A DNA stretch of 64,000 nucleotides from Eonycteris spelaea (lineage: Eukaryota > Chordata > Mammalia > Chiroptera > Pteropodidae). The notes under the pieces are model-generated. The model was not told the origin of the DNA, ran no database searches, and saw only the letters and a list, made by a program, of their open reading frames with translations. This document shows, one piece after another, positions 45,966 through 64,000 of this stretch. A program made the translations under genes and the position numbers. Within the stretch, counting starts at the first letter, position 1. Each line of letters begins with the position of its first letter. Where the stretch lies: assembly GCA_003508835.1 (NCBI GenBank), contig PUFA01000072.1:1178001-1242000 (forward strand), written 5' to 3'.

Positions 45966-48900
45966 AACTTATGGTGGTTGTTACTACTGGTGCCTGAACA
46001 TGCACCTGTATGCATCCTTGCAGGCTGTGCTCAGGGACACCTAGTATGTGTCTTGACTGTTGAATACATTCACAGAATATCAAACTCCAAGATCATCCCC
46101 ATACAGGGAGGCGCCTCTATGTAATGTTATGTTCATCCTTGAATGAGAAAAGTTTGTGACCATGTGTTACTTAGAAAAACTACTGGCTCAAGAAGGACAT
46201 ATAGTTGCTTATAAAGCCAGACCCTTTGGCCTTCTTTTTGGATCCCAGCCTCATCTCCTGTAGAGCTGCCCTGTGGAATAGAAGGGGGAAGAAGCCGCGG
46301 CCCTGCCTGGGATCCAGGTGATCACAGGACACAGTGGGATCTGAACAGAGGCCACACGCTGGGGCCATCTCATGGCCAAAACGAGCCAGCGTCCTGTCAC
46401 CCAGTCTAAAAAGCATGACTATTACATTCCCCAGGCCATGTGGCAGTGGTAGGTGACATTCTTCTATAATCACAAGTAGGTTAGAAATGAGCTGGGATCT
46501 TGAGAGACTGTTTTGAGGAGGATGATCTAGGTCGATGCAGCAAATATGTCCATAAACAACCAATAGCCAAAGAACCGAGGGAGGGAGAGGCTGAGAGAGT
46601 TTCTCACAGAGGGAGCGCTGTCTCTCTGAAAAATGTGGATGTCAAGGTAGCTTCCTGTTTCTTCCTTTAACTTTTACTGCAAGGGAGAGAATAAACTGAG
46701 ATGCTTTACTAGGAACCAAGACGGGAAACTGAATTGTTTCCTTAGGAAAAACACTGGATTGTCAAAGCAAAGGCAAAAATCTAAGAGATACGTGAGGTTA
46801 TTTTTTGTTATTTTTTGCTATTTTTTTTTTAAACTATGAAGCTGTTCTCTTTTGGGGCCTGAATATTAGGTAAATATTTGAGTATAGTTACAAAATTATC
46901 TTTTAAAAATTGATTAGATACTACTAGGTGCTTATGATTTTTAAATAACTCTACTCATAAGATCTTTCTGCGAATATAACCATAAGCGTGTGTGTCCAGG
47001 GTCAGAGGTGACCACTGCTGGGTCCAGTCCCAGCGGTGGTGATGGGGACTTATCAGACGAGTTTCGGGGCTTGAATTTGGCCTTCCTTTCCCCTCCACCT
47101 CTGCACAGCTTCTCCAGCTGTAATGAGGCCAACCAGCCGGGGGCAGTTTCTGTCACTAACGGAGAACAGTCTCAGTTCCTCTATTGGCCTCAGAGGCGAC
47201 AGGATCAAGGCCCCAGTAACCTCCCAAGGCCCCATGTCACTTCTGGCTTCTGAGCCACTTCCGTATGTTCCAGTCAGAATGAAAAGGTGAGTTAGTCTGC
47301 CCCCCAGCGTGGAGTCCTGGGCCCCCTCAGGCTGAAGCGCAAAGCTGTCCAGCTCCCGCCAGCTCCTGAGTTTTCACCCACACTCAGGCCAGCGCTTCCC
47401 TTGGCTCAAAGTCTCCTATTCGCCCTCGGGAAACTGTGTTGCCAGAGAGACATTCGCCCACATCCCTCATCTCTTCACAGACCCTCCCTCCATTTCTTCA
47501 CCCTGACTGGAGGCTGGCCTACCTCTGAGGATGCCTCTTCACCCTGTCCTCCTGAGTGGGGACGTCCCTATCTCTGGGCTGGGCGGGCACTGGGTACTGG
47601 CTGGCTCCTCATGGCTTCAGCGTTCTGGAAGCAAACCCACACTCATGTGCTGCTCCTCCCTGAGACCTACGTCACCTCCCCACCTCAAAGCCATTGCCCC
47701 ACCTGGGACTCGTGGAGGACTTGGCTCTGCCTTCCTATCCACCCCCTACCCTTTGACTTCTGCTGTCACCTTGGGCCACCCCAGTGTCCACCGGAAGGAC
47801 CAGCTACCCCTGAGCTGTCACTCACTTAGTCAACTACAAAAGTCTACCTCCACTCCATCACCCACGCCTGCAGCCAAATCTTAGTTACCATGTAATACAG
47901 GGCCACCTGCATAGCCTTCACCTCCAGAATCTCCTCCATCTACAGCCCTGACTTCCTCCATCAGTCTGGACCCCAAGGTCAGCCACTTTCCCCTCAATTC
48001 CCCCAGTGTTCTGTGTCCACTCAGGACCCCGGGCTCCAATAGGCTAGGCTTCCTCTGCCGGCTGCAGCCCTACTAAGGGCAGTCGCCTCCCTCCAGCTAC
48101 AGTGATGTATGAGTGACACACAGCTGAAGAGGGGAGATCTGCCCAGCAGAACCAGAGAGACACTCCAACTTGGAGACTCGGGGGAGGATGCTGGAGGTGG
48201 GGAGTGACCTGTGGGAACTGGAATTAACTAGAAGTTGGTTCATAGAACATTTGACCCTTCCTCTACCTGACGCAGAAAGACAGACAGTAGTAGTCAATCT
48301 CCAGGTCAATAATCAGATTTTTTCTCCAAATGTATTTAAGAACCCCAGGGCTAAGACCTCTGGCACGTAAGGTTTCCCCATATGATTGCCTAGGCAGGTG
48401 AGCAAGGCTCACCTGCTGACGAGCTTTCTTCACCAATACAGGGCCTCGATCAGCTTTTTACTGCTTCTTTTTAAAGGACGTATAACCCATCATGCAACAC
48501 CAGACATTCGGGAAAATCTGCAAGTTCAAAAAGAGACACCAGGATAAACAAAAATGACCCCAAAGATATAGAGATCAAATCTAATTGGTACCTTTAAACA
48601 CTAATTTCCCATGAGAAAGGGACAGGGATCAAAAGCTCTTGGAAACTAAACATAATTGCTGAAACTAAGAAAAATGTCATAGAAAATTTGCAAAATAAAG
48701 CCAGGAAAATTTCCAGTAGGAACAAAAAATCAACAAATGGAATATAAGAAAAGGTGAGTGATGCAGATGATTAAACCCGGAGCTCCAACATTCTACTTAG
48801 AAGTTCCAGAAAACAAAAACCTAGAAAACAAAGGGCAGACCATTATTTTAAAATTACACAAGCAAGGTTTTCACAGCGGAGGGGCACAGCCTTTGGGTTG

Positions 48901-49329
48901 AAGGGTTCTCCTGGCACCCAGCATAATGAGTGAAAAAGACCCGCATCTAGACACGCCACTGGGAGCGAGCGTGACGAGGCCGTCCCAAAGGTTTCCCCAG
49001 ATCACAGTCTGCTGGGTGTGAGTGTGGGTGCTGGGGTCCCTGACTGAGGGTTTGGTCACATTTCTTCAGGGGTTCAGGAGCTAAAGAAACCAGATGAGCT
49101 CTGAGCTCTTGCCCTAGCCCCGCTTCACTGGGAGAAGTCACTCTGCTAAGACATTGAATGATCAACTGTTTCTCAGTCTCAGGACTGGCCTGGTGTGTGG
49201 CAACCAGAATCTTAAAGAAGTACGTACAATATTATTCCAATTTAGATATTTAAAACCCATGCACATTACTTTAATAGATGGAAGACGTACCATAGCATTA
49301 ACGATAATCTACTCATGGACTTCCTTTCT

Positions 49330-49510
49330 ATGAGCATTGCGGCCCGGATCAAATATTCACACTTTGGGGTGTGTCAAATCACCTAGAAGTTAATGAATGC
49401 AGAGCCCCATGTTTGGTAAAGCAGGGTAGGGCCTGGTCTGTGTGTATTTACCAAGTTCCCCAGACCATGATTCAGATATGATCGAAGTTCGAAAAGCCCT
49501 GGCCATAGCT
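49330..49510. repeat. MER5-like hAT remnant
   Basis: CACACTTTGGGGTGTGTCAA, GTAGGGCCTGGTCTG and ACCAAGTTCCCCAG resemble the MER5/MER58 layout. Family assignment is tentative. Confidence 0.4.
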
Positions 49511-49639
49511 AAAGCGTTAAGAGGGGATTAATTGCCAGTTATAAAAACAGTCTGAGGATGTAAAGTACAGTGTAAAGGAATAATATCATCAGTGTTAATA
49601 ATATGCAGACATCAGATGGGTACTAGAATTATTGGGGGG

Positions 49640-49765
49640 CCACTTCGTAAAGTTATATAAATGTATATAAATGTCTAATCACTATGTATTATACTGAACC
49701 TAATATAATACTGTATATAAACAGTAATTGAAAGATAAAAAATTATTAAAAAATACAAAACAGCA
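49640..49765 (+). mobile_element. L1 3' end
   Basis: AATGTCTAATCACTATGTAT, ACTGAACCTAATATAATACT and GTAATTGAAAGATAAAAAAT, an L1 tail in sense orientation. Confidence 0.65.
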
Positions 49766-52195
49766 AAAGAAATACAAACGAACGACAGACAGCACTGGGC
49801 TCTGTCACCCTGGTTACAGCAAGTTCCCATCCAGAGGGCTTCCTTCTCAACGGACAATTTCTGCACTCCCTGCCTGGCCCCCCCACCGCTGTAACACTTG
49901 GCCACTTAATGTGCAAAACATGGCTCGCATGTTTGAAATGGGAAGGGCAGCTGTGCTCTGCAATAGCTGTGGTTTTAGATTCTTTTTTCCTTTTTCATCG
50001 TTGTCTTTTTTATATCTCATGGTTTCTTCAGCATGAGAGGAAGAAGGAGGCTTCTGAGAGTAGAGGCAGACCCTCAGCTCCACACTTCATGGGGCCTGGT
50101 GTAAAACTATCCCCTCCTGGCCCTCAAGGTGCGGCTCTCCACTCCCCTAGAATTGTTCTAAGAAAACTGGGTGCTGATGAGAGGAAATCCTCCATCCTAC
50201 CCTCCACCCCCTCCCTGCCAACTTGGATACCCCGAGGCCTGGGACAAAGACACCACAAACCCAGCAGACACTGATGCTGAGGGCAGGCAGCGAGGGGGTG
50301 TGCTCCTGCCCCGCCCCTCCCACCTGCCTCGTCGGGTTCAGTCCACATCTCCTCAGGTGTCACCCCAGCAAGGCTCAGTTACGGTCCAGGTAACTGTCAG
50401 GGCCAAACAGGGTATTCAACGAGGTGGGGTGAAGGACAGAACAGCAGGTAGAGCATCTCTCTTGGCCCCTTGGGTCATCTGAACACTTTACGGGCTCGGG
50501 CACAAACGGTTCAGCATTGACCTTCACCTTTCAGGGACAGTGTGATAGCCCTTACCCTTGACCCTTTTTCCTCATGTGTTAGTCAGACTGGGCTCAACCA
50601 GGTGACGGTAATTAACCCAGACATTTTGGTGGCCTAGCACACAGGGTCATTTATTTATTTATTTTTACCGAGGAGAAGGCTGTTCTGAGACAGGTGATTT
50701 TTCAGGGCGGCTGCCTGCCATGCAGTGACTCTACGATTCTGGCTGCTTCTTTTTGGAGCTGTCTCCACATGTGGCCTCCCTCAAGGCCCATCACTGTGTC
50801 AGAGGAAGGGAAAGCGAGAAGCCGTGCTTTGGCTCAGAAGTGACATGTTATTTCCATTAGTCACATGTCCCGAGCTAACTTCAAGGGAGGCCGGGAATGT
50901 TACCTTCCTGGATATTTGGAAAGAGGAAAATAAAATAAGATTTGATGAAAAGATAGCATTATCTCTGCCGCTCCAAATAACCTGCTTTCCTTCCTTTAAA
51001 AACAAATTAAAAGCAATAACTGGAGGTAAGTGTAAATCCCTTCTTGGAGAATATACTATTAGGAATATGAAAGCCCCCTGAATGGTATTATGGTAACTAT
51101 GGAATCTGTATTTAATCCAGCATTTCTCAAATTTATTTGATCATTGAGCCCTTTTTCCTAAGTTTAATATCCCTCAGAACTAGTTCTGAGGTGCAAACTT
51201 TGGCAAATTGCCCTAAATGAGTCAACTGTAGCCCTTGGTTCGCTCGTGTCATACCAGCCACCCCTTAGTGCCTGTGAGTCAGGAACATGAGACACCCTTG
51301 GCAGAAGCCTGGAGAACTGACACCTAACCCCCACCCCATTGTCAACTTATCTGGCGCCCCCGCCCCACTTCCTGTGATTCACACCCACTCAGGAAGCCCT
51401 CTTCCAGGAACTTATCATGGGGGGTGGTGGGGCGGGGGCCTCAGTCACAGATGCTTACTTGGAAGGGACCTGAGTCCAACTGCTGACTCAAAAAAAATAA
51501 TCTCTTCTTAGTCTGTTCCAGATGAAGCCCCCAGAGACTCAGCACTCGCCTGGGGAGCTTCCTTTGGCCGCTGGGCAGCTTGGGCTGTTAGGCATCACTC
51601 ACTCCTGGGGCTGGATCTGCCGTCCTGGCCCCTGCTCCCTCTATTCTAACTTAAATCCTCTGGAGAGAGAGAGAAAGCCAGTTCCTCACCACGTGACAGA
51701 TGTCTGAGATGCAATAACTCTCTCTGGTTCCTTCCAATGTCTGTGAGAGTTTCCAGGCCCCTCACAAGCCTGCCCTCCAACTTCAACGTCATCCTTAATG
51801 TCATGGCAGGATTTCCTGTCATTCTTGGTCCAGCATCCTATTCTGTACACGTGCCTCAGACTCTGCTGGAGCCTCATTCTCACCATGAGGCATGTCTGTC
51901 CCAATTTGATGACCTTCCTGAAATTCAGCCCAAATCGATACCTGGGGACTTCCCACAGTGTTTCAAAGAACCTCTTCCCACAAACAGCCACCAGGCAGGA
52001 TGTCCCAGACCCCTGTTTCCTGCAGTGGACACCAGCAGGCAATCATGGCCCCAACCCGTCTTCCCACCAGCTAGCCAGCTGCTCACCCTCACCACCCAGA
52101 CCCCTACCCAGGAAGGCACCCAAGAAGACCCCTGGGCTGAGACTGGTGGGCAAGTCTTTAAGAAGATGAAGCTGGTTTCCAAATCTAAAGCTACC

Positions 52196-52201
52196 TTTAT
52201 T
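52196..52201 (-). terminator. ERN1 poly(A) signal (candidate)
   Basis: AATAAA on the minus strand about 4.46 kb past the ERN1 stop, followed by a GT/T-rich stretch. This gives a 3'UTR close to the size I recall for human ERN1. Confidence 0.6.
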
Positions 52202-52679
52202 TGGGGTTGGCTCAACATAAGACGCCATCATCAATCAGCAGAATTATAAAACTGTACAGGAGGTACAAAAATAGGCCATTTAACTTATATAATTACCCTC
52301 ACATCATCGAGCTTTAAAAATACACATAAAAATTGTACAGTCTGGCAGTTTATAAAATATAAAGCTAAAAAGAGGATTTTAGGTTCCACAAAGAGGGCTG
52401 TATCACACAATTAACACATACATATTAAACAATTAACCATCCAGAGAAGACGCAATGGCACAGAATTTTTTTAATAATTAACATTTAAAAATTAACATTT
52501 ACCACGACCAAATTATTCACCCTTTACTGCTAAAACTCCTGTAAGGCATCCATCCCATGGAAGAATACAGTATAACTTTTCCTTTTCCAGTTTTAAAATG
52601 GCCAGGGGTGTTGTCCAAAACAAATCTGATGTGCTTTAAGCAAGTGCAGTTGTAACTGGATATACTTCCGAGTAAAAAT

Positions 52680-52708
52680 TAAATAAATATAAATAGGTTA
52701 AATAAATA
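52680..52708 (-). promoter_or_regulatory. AU-rich element cluster in ERN1 3'UTR
   Basis: On the minus strand the sequence has five ATTTA pentamers in about 30 nt, including the overlapping form ATTTATTTA twice. Such elements usually recruit mRNA-destabilising proteins. Function is inferred. Confidence 0.45.
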
Positions 52709-55700
52709 GGTTATTGCAAAAAGAACACTACGTAAGGTCTGCATCTGAGAATGCCGCAGAGGTGACTGGTAATGCTTTCTAGGTAAGTGGGGGCTCCCCC
52801 ATCACAGCTTTCGGGATACTGAAAAGGAATACTGTACCCACCAAACACAGAGCACAGGGTGAGGCGAGGGGTGGGGACTTTGGCCGGAGTCATTGATTAA
52901 GGCTGCTCCAGTGGGAGGCTCATTGCCGATGGTTCTTTGTGGTTTTCCAGTGAATACAGAACCAAAAATCAGAACCAGCGTTACTCATGAGAAATCACTG
53001 TTTCATTAAGAAAGTACAGGAAGAGTAGACACTTGGGTTTAAAAGATAACGGTCTGATCCTGGAAGGCAGAATTTTGGCTTATCTGTACAGGACACCTGA
53101 TGACCTCCGAAAGGCCGAGGCAGGGTCATACTCCACTAAAAGGACCTCTCCACATGGCGAAGGAACAGCCAAGGAAAAGAAACGCTGGGAAATACGAAGA
53201 AAAGGGATTTCAGAAACGAGCAGAGAGGAAGCTAAGGAGAACGTGAAGGGGCTCTTTACAGGTGTGCTGTGCTCTCTCTTCCGGCTCCTCCGGGCACAGA
53301 AGGCTGCGGGAGCAGAACCGGCCCACGTCTTGCCAGGATCTCAGGGCTGAGGACCCAGTGAACAGAGACGTGGAATGGGGACCGTCTTGGGAAATCCCAA
53401 GCTGGCCAGGGTCCAAACTCTGAAAAGACAGTGGTAAGAGAATAAAGCCCTATGACCAAAATGCCCCCCACACCTGCAAGAGAGGTCAGATCAGCAACCA
53501 ACTCATCTCTTTTACTTCTGTGAGAAAGAACTGCAAAGATAAGTGAGTCACGTTCACAGAAAACCTTACCAAAAGGATCAGGGATAACTTCGATAAGGGC
53601 CTTTCTTCTAGAGTTGGTGGGAAGAAAACACTTTGCTGGACCCACTAACCTGTGGATCTTCCAATGTAATATATGTAACGGGTCAGAGCGATGTCTCACT
53701 GGCAAGAACCTGCGGTGACTATTGCACTGAGCCTGACGGGGGACGGGAGGGCACCTTTGCACCGAGTTTATACGTCAGCAACTAGATGGTCAGGGACTTA
53801 CCAAGTGACACTACTGATTCCCCAAAGTGCAAATGCTCTGATGTCTAGTGACATCTTTCTAAACCGAAGGTAAAAAGACTCAAGAAGCAACAAGAGAGAT
53901 TCTGTTGGGTGTGCCAAAGTCAGATTCAATACAAGGTTCGATACAAGATTTAAATACATTATAGCGTCCTTGGGATTCCTAAGAGATAAGACTAAATTCT
54001 GTCGTGAAAACGAAGTGTACTTCAACGTTAGACGGCCTTCCAGGAATTGCACTAAAGATCAAGCTCAGCTGCGAAAGGCTGCACAAGGCTGTAGAAACCT
54101 GTTCTGGCACAAGACAGATGCCTGCCCCTTCCTGAGCACGACAGGAAACTCAAACCCTAGAGACGAGAACGAGACCTCTCAGAGCACACCTGGGGTGTTT
54201 TCACGCCAAATGCCCACGTGAGACCTCTTCGAGCCACCTGAAGGACTGACGAGTGACTGGATCCTAAAGGTGACAGAGAGATGGACAGAACGCAACCTAA
54301 TCAGATGTGATGGGTCCTGGGACACAGGTGGCTTTAAGACAGAAGAGGCGCAAACACCAAAGGCTCGCTCTTCCCCACCCCCTGGGCTTTCTTCATAGCA
54401 CTAGTATTTATCGTCTCTCTCACTACAGGTGCTTATGAAAGCAGGAGCTTTGCCTGCCTAGTCTACCTCTAGCACCCAGCATCCCACCTAGCTCCTATAA
54501 TAAGTGCTCAGGTACAATACGATGAGTAAATGAGTATGAGAAAGTCAGATGGTTAGAAACAAATATAATAGTTGGAAAAGGCACTTAAAAAAAAAAAAAG
54601 TTCTTCTGCAGGTAAATTGGGCCAAAACAGAGAGATGACAAGTACTGGGCAGCTACAAATGATCTGGCTCCTCTCCAGAGGGAATATTCGGCAGTGACAA
54701 CGAGGCCGTCGTCCCCTGGCAGCACGGAAAGCTGAGAGTCCCGTGAAGTCACTCACGGCACCTTCTCTACCTGACCATCCCTCGGGCTATTCCCACTCAG
54801 GCACGGCGGCAAAGGGACCCGCAGAGCCACATGGAGAACGGGGCTGGGCCAATCAGAGTGAGGAGAAGAACCCGTCTGGCCGTGTTCCTGAGAAACGGAC
54901 GGTGTGGCACAGGGCACCACGAGGCCGACCAAGGATGCCGAGGCTCCAAGGTCCAAATGAGGTAACTGATGAGGTTTAAAGACATAGGATAATATTAACT
55001 GAAGAAAAAAGGACTTCAGGCATCGTGAAAGGAAGGGAACTGAATTGTAAGAGGGCAGAAACGGCCCTCGTATGCACACACCACCAGAAAACCCCTTGCA
55101 AGAAGAAACAGTGATTTCTCTGTCAGTCACTAAATTCAACCGTAATTTCCTTACTCCTGAGTGGAGTCTCAGCTCACCAGGGCTGACTCACAATGAGCCG
55201 CTCGCCCAGCTGGAGAAAGTACACAGAAGCCGTTTCCTTCCGTTGCCCTGATTGCATTTAACCTCTAAGGCTCTTGGTATAAAAAGGACAGAGGGATTTT
55301 TGGTTGAAACTAAAATTAAAATTGTATTTTTGGAAAAATAACATGGTATTGACATAATTTAGGGAATATTACTAGAAGTTGTTTAACACAGGTGTATAGC
55401 GTTGCTATACTGTTTAGTCTTCAGCATGAGAGAATGTTCTAAATACGAACACTCTACCTGGAGGGGATGGGGTTTTGGTACCACACACAAGAGAAGACGA
55501 ATCACCTCGCATTTCTTCTTCATGAGTAAGCTTCGAGTTAAGTTTAGCTTACTCGTGCTAATATAGCATTCTACAGTATGATCAAAATATAAAGTTATTA
55601 AAATCTGCCAAGAGAAACAAAATCCTGCCCACGAAGTACGTGGTGACCTGGCCTTGGCTCCCAAGTCCCTGGCCTGTCCTGCTGGCCCCAGGGACAGAGG

Positions 55701-56656
55701 AGCCTTGTCGCCTACCCGCTGGGCCAAGGCTCTCCCATGGTGGCCCTTGTGTCCGCCTGGCCTGCTCCCCCTCCAGTCCAGCAGGCCGTCCCTGCCTGGG
55801 TCTTAGCTGCTCCCCTTGATGGCCAGAGAGTGGATCACTTCTTGCCCCCAAATGCTCCTAAACATCCCCAATGGTTCAGGGCACAAAGCCACCAAAGCCA
55901 CTGTCCAGGCCACCGGTGCCCTGGGCCACGACTGCCTCAGAACAGAGCGGCCTCTTCATTTCCAAGAGCCGCAGCCACAGCCTCACCGTCCAGCGTGCAA
56001 GGCTGATCCGTCCCAACGGCTCCTGCGTGCTCGAGGCTGTCACTGCCCCTGAGGAGACACTGGTTACAGTGACCTGGACATCTGGATGCTCTTGCGATCG
56101 GTGGTTAGTGATCTCCGGTCCCTGGGGACGATACCTTCAGAACGCCCTCCTCCTCCTCGGCACTCCTCACCTCTCGAGCCTCATTTCTCGCAGAAGCTGC
56201 ACTTAGCGCACCTCAGCCTGCGCAAGTCAAGGGGCAGGTGCTCCTGGTCCCAACATGCTGGCAAACTTAGGATTTCTTCCATTCTTTCCCTTAATGGCCC
56301 TTGGGCTGCTATCACACAGGAAGTTTAAAGAGAAACGTAAGCCTGAAGCAAGTTATCCACGAGGAGGCAGAGAATGCTCCTCTCGCTACCTCTGGGACGG
56401 GCCCTTCTTCGCGGACATTCCCTGATGGTAAAGCTTTCATGGCCGACGATCGTGCCAACTTCCTGCAGGTCAGGAGAGATGACCTCTCCCGCTCCCCGGG
56501 CTCAGCACCCTTCTCTGCTGGCTGCAGAGCAGGCAGCTCAAGGCACTGGGTTTGGGAGCCTGGTCTTCCTGCGAGGCCGGGAGGTGTCAGGCTCTGGCTT
56601 GCAGAGACCAGGCCCTCAGTCACAGCTGGAGCCACCAGAACAAAGGCTGCCATGGC

Positions 56657-64000
<7,344 letters not shown>

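Larger units (their letters stand above)
35746..52175. other. ICAM2-ERN1 intergenic region
   Basis: About 16 kb with no intact gene. From left to right it has an (AAT/AAC) tract at 36,838-36,905, a MIR at 36,905, a degraded L1 from 37,450 to 41,800 with two insertions, a MIR at 41,820, L1 tails, a NOP56 pseudogene fragment at 43,352, an antisense L1 3' end at 44,530, MER5A at 45,252, a MIR at 45,620, L1 pieces near 48,500 and 49,640, and hAT-like remnants near 49,340 and 51,110. The 46,000-48,400 stretch is mostly unassigned; its longest frame (142 codons at 47,401) shows no domain. Confidence 0.6.
52196..56656 (-). other. ERN1: ERN1 3'UTR
   Basis: About 4.5 kb from the stop codon to the candidate poly(A) signal, with no intron needed and few recognisable repeats. 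The distal 500 bp is AT-rich and includes an AU-rich element cluster at 52,680-52,708. Frames here up to 170 codons are not coding. The extent is inferred from the length of the known human 3'UTR. Confidence 0.65.

Noticed and set aside
47401..47829. 142-codon plus-strand frame
   Set aside because: C/T-rich sequence resembling old repeat; no domain, no splice context.
51737..52249. 170-codon plus-strand frame near the ERN1 3' end
   Set aside because: Crosses the likely ERN1 poly(A) signal on the other strand and has no recognisable domain.

Overview
This is mammalian nuclear DNA. It has short GT-AG exons, long introns, and old L1, L2, MIR and hAT-Charlie repeats. Four genes lie in the order SCN4A (-), PRR29 (+), ICAM2 (-), ERN1 (-), which is the order I know from human 17q23.3. 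I see no Alu, rodent B1/B2, carnivore tRNA-Lys SINE, ruminant BovA or horse ERE copies. Recognisable L1 copies look degraded, and one repeat has a 5S rRNA head joined to an A-rich body and an (AAT)n tail. 5S-derived SINEs of this kind are known from fruit bats, so a pteropodid bat is my best guess. That is an inference, not a proof.

Layout. Bases 1-9,882 (- strand) hold the first 12 coding exons of SCN4A, the skeletal-muscle sodium channel Nav1.4, from the start codon to the domain II voltage sensor; its intron 2 is a U12-type AT-AC intron. Bases 9,883-28,120 are intergenic, with L2, MIR and L1 pieces, dinucleotide tracts and a long CA-rich stretch. Bases 28,121-30,181 hold the small gene PRR29, with an RFX-type X-box just upstream of its ATG. 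Bases 30,556-35,466 hold all four coding exons of ICAM2, an endothelial and leukocyte adhesion receptor for LFA-1. Bases 35,467-52,195 are intergenic, with a degraded L1 of about 4 kb, nested insertions and a NOP56 processed-pseudogene fragment. Bases 52,196-64,000 hold the last five coding exons and a 4.5-kb 3'UTR of ERN1 (IRE1-alpha), covering the end of the kinase domain and the RNase domain.

The genes are neighbours by synteny, not a pathway or operon. SCN4A carries the muscle action potential, ICAM2 works at the cell surface, ERN1 senses unfolded protein in the ER, and PRR29 is poorly characterised. PRR29 and ICAM2 converge tail to tail.

Three of the four genes carry 1-2 bp indels inside otherwise intact conserved exons, at six exon sites in all, while every splice site stays intact. 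I read this mainly as assembly or consensus error, because ERN1 and SCN4A are essential genes. Translations across those points should be treated with care. I found no operon, CRISPR array, phage or other undescribed system. The most unusual items are the 5S-derived SINE, two hAT copies with readable 8-bp target duplications, the NOP56 fragment inside an L1, and the indel pattern.
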